Shown here in pieces: positions 25,439-29,985 of a DNA stretch of 29,985 nt. The stretch is from an uncultured Clostridia bacterium (GTDB lineage: Bacteria > Bacillota > Clostridia > Christensenellales > UBA1242). The position numbers were made by a program, and so were the translations under genes. The stretch lies in contig CALWKJ010000003.1 in assembly GCA_944381225.1 (NCBI GenBank), forward strand, positions 1-29,985, in the 5' to 3' direction. Within the stretch, counting starts at the first letter, position 1, and each line of letters begins with the position of its first letter. Under the pieces are notes generated by a model. The model saw only the letters and a list, made by a program, of their open reading frames with translations. It ran no database searches and was not told where the DNA came from.

Positions 25439-27697
25439 ATGGAAAATTTAACAAATGATTTTAAAGAAGCATGGAAAGGATTTAAGGGAAATAAATGGAA
25501 AAAAGAAATAGATGTCTCTAATTTTATTGATTGCAATTATACTGAATACAAGGGGAATGACAGTTTTTTGGTGTCTAAAACAAAAAAAACTTCAAAAGTG
25601 TGGCATAAATGCGAAAAATTATTAAAAATAGAGAGAAAAAAACATCTTTTAGACGTTGATTTAAAAAACATTTCTGGAATTAATAATTTTAATGCCGGTT
25701 ATATAAGTAAAAAAAATGAGGTTGTTTTTGGACTGCAAACTGACAAGCCTTTAAAGCGAATTGTCAACCCCTTTGGTGGTATTCGAATGACTCGAAACGC
25801 GCTTAAATCTTATGGCAAAAAATTGCCAAAAAATATTGCAAGAATATTTGATAACATGGTTAGAAAAACACATAATGATGGTGTTTTTGATGCATATACT
25901 CCAGATATAAGAAAAGCAAGAAGTGCAGGGCTTATTACTGGGCTTCCTGATGCATACGGCAGAGGAAGAATAATTGGTGATTATAGAAGAGTTGCGCTTT
26001 ATGGAATCAATGCTCTTATTGTTGAAAAGAAAAATGACCTTTTAAAAAATGAAATGTTAGAAATCAAAAATGAAGAAGTAATTAGACTTAGAGAAGAGGT
26101 TAGTGAACAAATAAAAGCACTTGAAAAAATGAAATTAATGGCACTAACTTATGGATTTGACATTTCTTTGCCAGCAAAAAATGCAAATCAAGCATTTCAA
26201 TGGACATATTTTGCATACCTAGCTTCTGTTAAAGAAAATAATGGGGCTGCAATGAGTTTGGGAAGAGTATCGACATTTTTAGATGTGTATATTGAACGAG
26301 ATATAAAAAATGGAGTGTTAAGCGAAGAACAAGCGCAAGAACTTGTTGACCAATTTACAATTAAATTAAGGCTTGTAAGGCACTTGCGAACCCCAGAGTA
26401 CGATGAGGTTTTTGGTGGCGACCCTACTTGGGTAACAGAAAGCATAGGTGGAATGCTAGATGACAAAAAGAGTTTGGTAACCAAAAATTCATTTAGATTT
26501 TTGCATTCTTTAATTAATCTTGACCCAAGTCCAGAACCAAACTTAACTGTTCTTTGGTCAAATTTATTGCCAATTAATTTTAAAAAATACTGTGCAAAAA
26601 TTTCTATTTTAACAGATAGTATACAGTATGAAAATGATGATATTATGCGCCCCATTTACGGGCATGACTACGCAATAGCCTGTTGCGTTTCGGCCATGAA
26701 ATTAGGCAAACAAATGCAATTTTTTGGGGCTAGATGTAATTTAGCAAAAGCGCTTTTGTACAGCATAAATGCAGGAATAGACGAAAATTCTGGAAAATTA
26801 GTTGTTGAAAATGTCAATAAAATAAAAGATGGTGTATTAAATTATGAAGAAGTAAAAAGAAATTATTTTGATGTTTTAAGTAAAGTCGCAAAGACATATG
26901 TTGAAGCTCTTAATATAATTCACTATATGCATGACAAATATGCATATGAAGCTGGGCAAATGGCACTGCATGATACTTTTGTAGAAAGACTTATGGCGTT
27001 TGGTGTGGCAGGGTTGAGCGTTGCCACAGATTCTTTATCTGCAATTAAATACGCAAAGGTTACTCCAATAAGAAACGATAATGATATAGCTGTAGATTTT
27101 AAAATAGATGGTGATTTTCCAAAATACGGAAACGACGATGACAGAGTAGACAAAATTGCTGTTGAAATTGTAAAAAAGTTTGTTGGCGAACTAAAAAAAC
27201 ATAAATTATACAGAAATGCCATTCACACATTATCGGTTCTAACAATAACTTCCAATGTTATGTATGGCAAAAAAACTGGAACCACTCCTGATGGTAGAAA
27301 ATGTGGACAACCTTTTGCACCGGGAGCAAATCCAATGCACGGAAGAGATTGTAATGGTGCACTTGCATCTTTAAATTCTGTTGCAAAAATTCCATATTGT
27401 GGTTGTTGTCAAGATGGTATATCTAACACTTTTTCAATAATTCCAAACGCTCTTGGCAGTGATGAACAACATAGAGTAAAGAATTTAGTGTCAATTTTAG
27501 ATGGTTATTTTATGCAAAAAGCACAACATCTTAATGTTAACGTGTTAGATAGAGAAAAACTTATTGATGCAATGAATAACCCAAATAAATATCCAACGCT
27601 TACAGTAAGAGTGTCTGGGTATGCAGTAAATTTTAATAAATTAAGCAGAGCGCATCAAGAAGAAGTTATAGCTAGAACATTTCATGAAAAAATTTAA
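25439..27697 (+). CDS. pflB: Formate C-acetyltransferase (pyruvate formate-lyase)
   Basis: The enzyme converts pyruvate and CoA to formate and acetyl-CoA by a glycyl-radical mechanism in the cytoplasm. The start has a strong ribosome binding site (TTGGAGG, 25426-25432). The 752 residues match the family length (E. coli about 760). The substrate-site segment TGLPDAYGRGRIIGDYRR contains Arg175, the catalytic pair is Cys415-Cys416 in GHDYAIACCVSAM, and Arg432 lies in FFGAR. The radical motif RVSGYAV carries Gly727, 25 residues from the end as in E. coli. One oddity is Cys433 in GARCNLAK, where the residue is usually Ala. The N terminus is divergent. pflA follows immediately, and the glycyl radical is oxygen-sensitive, so an anaerobic fermentative life is implied. 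Confidence 0.98.
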   Translation: MENLTNDFKEAWKGFKGNKWKKEIDVSNFIDCNYTEYKGNDSFLVSKTKKTSKVWHKCEKLLKIERKKHLLDVDLKNISGINNFNAGYISKKNEVVFGLQTDKPLKRIVNPFGGIRMTRNALKSYGKKLPKNIARIFDNMVRKTHNDGVFDAYTPDIRKARSAGLITGLPDAYGRGRIIGDYRRVALYGINALIVEKKNDLLKNEMLEIKNEEVIRLREEVSEQIKALEKMKLMALTYGFDISLPAKNANQAFQWTYFAYLASVKENNGAAMSLGRVSTFLDVYIERDIKNGVLSEEQAQELVDQFTIKLRLVRHLRTPEYDEVFGGDPTWVTESIGGMLDDKKSLVTKNSFRFLHSLINLDPSPEPNLTVLWSNLLPINFKKYCAKISILTDSIQYENDDIMRPIYGHDYAIACCVSAMKLGKQMQFFGARCNLAKALLYSINAGIDENSGKLVVENVNKIKDGVLNYEEVKRNYFDVLSKVAKTYVEALNIIHYMHDKYAYEAGQMALHDTFVERLMAFGVAGLSVATDSLSAIKYAKVTPIRNDNDIAVDFKIDGDFPKYGNDDDRVDKIAVEIVKKFVGELKKHKLYRNAIHTLSVLTITSNVMYGKKTGTTPDGRKCGQPFAPGANPMHGRDCNGALASLNSVAKIPYCGCCQDGISNTFSIIPNALGSDEQHRVKNLVSILDGYFMQKAQHLNVNVLDREKLIDAMNNPNKYPTLTVRVSGYAVNFNKLSRAHQEEVIARTFHEKI

Positions 27698-27707
27698 AAA
27701 GGATATT

Positions 27708-28418
27708 ATGGAAAAAGTTTATGGATATATAAATAGCATAGAGACAATGGGGCTTGTAGATGGACCTGGTATACGGTTTGTTGTGTTTTTGCAAGGCTGT
27801 GAACTAAGATGTTTATATTGCCACAACGTTGAAACTTGGGACAAATTAACAAAATCATTTAAAATTACTCCTAAAACTCTATTAAAAAAAATTTTAAAAT
27901 ATAAAAACTATTATGGTGCAGAAGGGGGTGTAACATTTTCTGGTGGTGAACCACTGCTACAACCTAAGTTTTTATTAGAATGTTTAAAATTATGCAAACA
28001 AAATAACATAAATACAGCTTTGGATACTGCTGGGGTTGGAGTTGGATATTATGACGAAATTTTAAAATATGTTGATTTGGTAATTTTAGACATTAAAGCA
28101 ACAGAAGAACAATTATATAAAAAAATTACTGGAAAATCGATGAAAAAATTCAATAATTTTTTAAAAGCTGTTCAAAAAAACAATAATGATTTATGGCTTA
28201 GACAAGTAATTGTTCCAAATTTAAACGACAGCAAAGAAAATGTTATTAAATTAAAAGAATACGCAAAAAAAATAAAAAATGTGAAAAAAATTGAACTTTT
28301 GCCATATAAAACGATGGGCGTTTATAAATATAAAATATTAAATATCCCTTACAGGCTTGAAGGGGTGCAAGAAATGAGCGAACAAAAAATAGAAGAACTT
28401 TCTAAATTTTTAATTTAA
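27708..28418 (+). CDS. pflA: Pyruvate formate-lyase activating enzyme (radical SAM)
   Basis: This enzyme abstracts hydrogen from the radical glycine of pyruvate formate-lyase using S-adenosylmethionine and a 4Fe-4S cluster. With the start at 27708 the protein has 236 residues and opens MEKVYGYINSIETMGLVDGP, the usual N terminus of the family. The cluster ligands are Cys31, Cys35 and Cys38 in GCELRCLYCHN, and the SAM-binding motif SGGE is at residues 78-81. An in-frame ATG at 27684 would add eight residues (MKKFKKDI) and overlap pflB. I prefer 27708 because AAAAAGGA (27696-27703) sits just ahead of it and because family members begin there. The gap to the pflB stop is 10 bp, so translation is probably coupled. 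It ends at a strong terminator. Confidence 0.96.
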   Translation: MEKVYGYINSIETMGLVDGPGIRFVVFLQGCELRCLYCHNVETWDKLTKSFKITPKTLLKKILKYKNYYGAEGGVTFSGGEPLLQPKFLLECLKLCKQNNINTALDTAGVGVGYYDEILKYVDLVILDIKATEEQLYKKITGKSMKKFNNFLKAVQKNNNDLWLRQVIVPNLNDSKENVIKLKEYAKKIKNVKKIELLPYKTMGVYKYKILNIPYRLEGVQEMSEQKIEELSKFLI

Positions 28419-28446
28419 AAAATCACGGAAATCTCCGTGATTTTTT
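28417..28446. terminator. Bidirectional terminator between pflA and the lipoprotein gene
   Basis: A perfect 13-bp stem (28417-28429 with 28434-28446) has the core TCACGGA/TCCGTGA and the loop AATC. Six T follow on the + strand and six A precede on the other side, so it works for both convergent genes. Its first bases overlap the pflA stop codon, and it ends three bases before the stop of the - strand gene. Confidence 0.95.
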
Positions 28447-28449
28447 GCA

Positions 28450-29328
28450 TTATGCTGTTTTTGTAACCGTGTAAGCATTATTTGAGTAAACATATTTAAC
28501 CAAGCTGTTTTCAATACTTTTTTCAACTTTTATTCTGGTTGTTTGATTGTTGTTTTCATATTCGATGAAATATATATTATTATTATTTTTTTCTGATTGT
28601 TTTATTTCAAGTTCAATTTCTTGTCCTCTTGTTTCATATTCACTTTCAAACTCAACCATTCCATTTTTTATTTCAATTCCAAGGGAAGTGCTATACACTT
28701 CAATATTTCCATTATAAATTGTATAAGAAAATTCTTGCTCACGGTTTTCTGTTTCTTGTTTTATTTTCACTTTTTTATTATTTTCTAATGTAATTGTAAA
28801 TTCTATCTCGATTTCATCTTTTTCAATTTCTTTAACGCCTATTAAATCATATGATTTATTGTTGTACAAAACAACGCCTGTTAAACTTGTTGCAACTTCA
28901 AAATCATCATCATTTTTGCTTGGACGGTTATTTTGCGATGGTACAGTTTCGTTGTAGTACAATTTGTAAGTGTGCTCATTATTTAACATGTCCTGATAAT
29001 TTACTACCAACATTTTTGCATACTGAGAATTGTCAGATGTTTGTTCTTGAGGAGTAATAATTGTTTTGTTACCTAAAAATCCCTCAAAAGTTGGCAGATA
29101 TGAATGTACATAGTCTACAATTTGATTAAATTCTTCTTGCGTTTGTTGTAATTGACTGCTTGTTTCGTTGTTAAGTGCAAGTTCCATGCCTGACACAATA
29201 GAAAACGCATATAGTTCTTTTGTGTTGGCAAAAGAGTATGTTTTTGGAGTAGTATCACAAGCATAAAGAACAGTACCCAAAGTTCCAAATACAAAAACGA
29301 ATGCAATAGCTAATAAAAATTTTTTCAT
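28450..29328 (-). CDS. Small uncharacterised lipoprotein
   Basis: The product has 292 residues. It has a lipoprotein signal peptide (MKKFLLAIAFVFVFGTLGTV) with lipobox LYAC and the lipidated Cys at residue 24. The ribosome binding site AAGGAGA lies at 29335-29341 on the - strand. After a short helical segment (residues about 35-80) the mature part is hydrophilic and probably beta-rich, with alternating charged strands such as DEIEIEFTI and KKVKIKQET. It includes YKLYYNETV and GVVLYNNKSYDLIGVKEIE. I recall similar beta-hairpin lipoproteins of unknown function in AT-rich Bacillota but cannot name a family. No catalytic motif is visible. It is convergent with pflA and shares its terminator, so it is a separate transcription unit. 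Confidence 0.9.
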   Translation of the reverse strand: MKKFLLAIAFVFVFGTLGTVLYACDTTPKTYSFANTKELYAFSIVSGMELALNNETSSQLQQTQEEFNQIVDYVHSYLPTFEGFLGNKTIITPQEQTSDNSQYAKMLVVNYQDMLNNEHTYKLYYNETVPSQNNRPSKNDDDFEVATSLTGVVLYNNKSYDLIGVKEIEKDEIEIEFTITLENNKKVKIKQETENREQEFSYTIYNGNIEVYSTSLGIEIKNGMVEFESEYETRGQEIELEIKQSEKNNNNIYFIEYENNNQTTRIKVEKSIENSLVKYVYSNNAYTVTKTA

Positions 29329-29365
29329 TTTTCTCTCCTTTACTTTAAGATATCATAGCGTTCTA

Positions 29366-29406
29366 ATTTTTCACAAATATTTTTTACATAAATTTTTGTG
29401 AAAAAT
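29366..29406 (-). promoter_or_regulatory. Long inverted repeat in the lipoprotein gene leader
   Basis: TTTTTCACAAA (29367-29377) and TTTGTGAAAAA (29395-29405) are perfect inverted copies; one more outer A-T pair (29366/29406) and several inner pairs extend them. If transcription begins at the candidate promoter just upstream, near 29407, this hairpin would form the very 5' end of the mRNA, a position typical of stabilising stem-loops. It could instead be a protein-binding site. Confidence 0.5.
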
Positions 29407-29413
29407 GAAAAAT

Positions 29414-29441
29414 ATTGTAACTAAACAGTTAGTTTTTGAAA
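29414..29441 (-). promoter_or_regulatory. Candidate promoter with embedded palindrome for the lipoprotein gene
   Basis: On the - strand a -10-like TACAAT (29414-29419) lies 16 bp from a weak -35 TTTCAA (29436-29441). The spacer is almost filled by the palindrome AACTAA-ACAG-TTAGTT (29419-29434). A palindrome between -35 and -10 is the usual place for a repressor operator, and its form is reminiscent of TetR-type sites. No regulator gene is present in the window. Confidence 0.35.
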
Positions 29442-29446
29442 GATTT

Positions 29447-29734
29447 TTAAAATATATTAAATAAATTTTTTTTAACATTACTAATTTATATTAATATAGA
29501 ATAACATCTTATATATTGTTTTTATAAGCATATTATAAAATTTAAATAAGTTTTGGCAAAATACACTCTTGAAAGTACTTTAAAAAATGTTTTGATTAAA
29601 ATTTTAAAATGAATATTCAAATAAATTTATATTAATAAAAATATATAGATTTAAATAAACAATTTAATGCTAAAACTTTAAAAAAAACATTATATTATCA
29701 CTTGTTAATATATTTTCATATATTGATATGTTAT
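29447..29734. other. AT-rich non-coding region before the collagen-like gene
   Basis: The region is extremely AT-rich with many short A- and T-tracts. I see no open reading frame with a ribosome binding site, no GC-containing hairpin and no convincing sigma-A promoter. The promoter of the collagen-like gene must lie here, but no -35/-10 pair stands out. Confidence 0.55.
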
Positions 29735-29747
29735 AAAGGAGGCTTTT

Positions 29748-29985
29748 TTGAAGTTTTTTTATCCGTATGATTGCAATAAAAATAGGTGCTTTAATAAAAA
29801 GAATGAATGTTGCAAATATATCATTAAACACATACATCAAACATCTGCAAATGGTGGAATAACAGGTCCCACAGGTCCCACAGGTCCAATAGGTCCAACT
29901 GGGCCAGCAGGTGGTGGTGCAAATATTACAGGTCCCACAGGAGCAACAGGACCAACTGGGCCAACTGGGTTAACTGGTGCGACAG
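29748..29985 (+). CDS. Collagen-like Gly-X-Y surface protein, 3' end missing
   Basis: Translation is inferred from TTG at 29748, five bases after a strong AAAGGAGG ribosome binding site (29735-29742). The frame stays open to the window edge for 79 codons. The N terminus has no signal peptide and is rich in Cys and Lys/Asn: KFFYPYDCNKNRCFNKKNEC, then Cys-Lys, with four Cys in the first 26 residues. After IIKHIHQTSANGGI the Gly-X-Y repeats start: TGPTGPTGPIGPTGPAG, a GGGANI interruption, then more GPT/GAT/GLT triplets. Bacterial collagen-like proteins with GPT triplets form trimeric stalks on spores or cells, as BclA-type exosporium proteins do. The lack of a signal peptide fits a spore-coat type, but that is inference. 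The 3' end, and any C-terminal trimerisation domain, lie outside the window. Confidence 0.85.
   Translation, partial: MKFFYPYDCNKNRCFNKKNECCKYIIKHIHQTSANGGITGPTGPTGPIGPTGPAGGGANITGPTGATGPTGPTGLTGAT

Noticed and set aside
28597..29057. + strand frames of 63 and 68 codons opposite the small lipoprotein gene
   Set aside because: They have Phe/Cys-rich implausible composition, no ribosome binding site, and lie wholly antisense to a gene with a clear signal peptide.
29405..29464. 19-codon ATG frame on the + strand (MKNIVTKQLVF...)
   Set aside because: It has no ribosome binding site and its start lies in the arm of an inverted repeat; it is likely chance in AT-rich DNA.
29700..29724. Sporulation-type (sigma-K-like) promoter before the collagen-like gene: AC, 15 bp, CATATATT
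   Set aside because: The spacer is shorter than expected and transcription would start almost at the ribosome binding site; such matches are frequent in AT-rich sequence.
1..29985. Reassigned UGA codon or other alternative genetic code, given the very AT-rich genome
   Set aside because: All genes read through with the standard bacterial code, Trp is TGG, and no gene contains an in-frame TGA; exclusive use of TAA stops is explained by AT bias.

Overview
The window comes from an AT-rich, Gram-positive-type anaerobe. It is most likely an uncultured Clostridia-like member of the Bacillota. The support is: RpoB (1227 aa) and RpoC (1171 aa) of clostridial size without the large E. coli insertions; strong AAGGAG-type ribosome binding sites; two lipobox signal peptides; a pyruvate formate-lyase/activase pair, which implies anaerobic fermentation; and a Gly-X-Y collagen-like surface protein. 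Every stop codon seen is TAA, and Trp is encoded by TGG. I see no tRNA, rRNA, CRISPR array, transposase or phage gene.

Layout. (1) 1-17620 is filled by two giant, secreted, repeat-rich genes on the + strand. The first is cut by the left edge; the second is a 3183-aa lipoprotein. Both carry strings of GLUG-like beta repeats between Ig-like or unrecognised Asn/Ser/Thr-rich regions, and they look like tandem paralogues. (2) 17621-17948 is an upstream region with a perfect consensus sigma-A promoter (TTGACA, 17 bp, TATAAT) and a structured mRNA leader, followed by rpoB and rpoC (17949-25191) and a terminator. (3) 25192-25438 holds a second terminator-like hairpin and an inverted repeat at a possible promoter, followed by pflB and pflA (25439-28418). 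A 13-bp bidirectional terminator separates these from (4) a convergent small lipoprotein gene on the - strand (28450-29328). (5) 29329-29747 is very AT-rich non-coding DNA with palindromes near the lipoprotein promoter. It leads to (6) the start of a collagen-like protein gene, translated from TTG and cut by the right edge.

How the genes relate. rpoB and rpoC encode the two large subunits of RNA polymerase and form a two-gene operon, isolated here from the ribosomal-protein and translation-factor genes that usually flank it. pflB and pflA encode the glycyl-radical enzyme that splits pyruvate to formate and acetyl-CoA, and its radical-SAM activator; they are translationally close. The giant GLUG proteins, the small lipoprotein and the collagen-like protein are all cell-surface candidates, but nothing in the sequence ties them to one pathway.

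The best candidates for new biology are the long, well-paired leader RNA in front of rpoB, the rifamycin-pocket substitutions in RpoB, the giant tandem GLUG proteins with one internal hydrophobic segment, and the Cys-rich N terminus of the collagen-like protein. No complete undescribed multi-gene system is evident.
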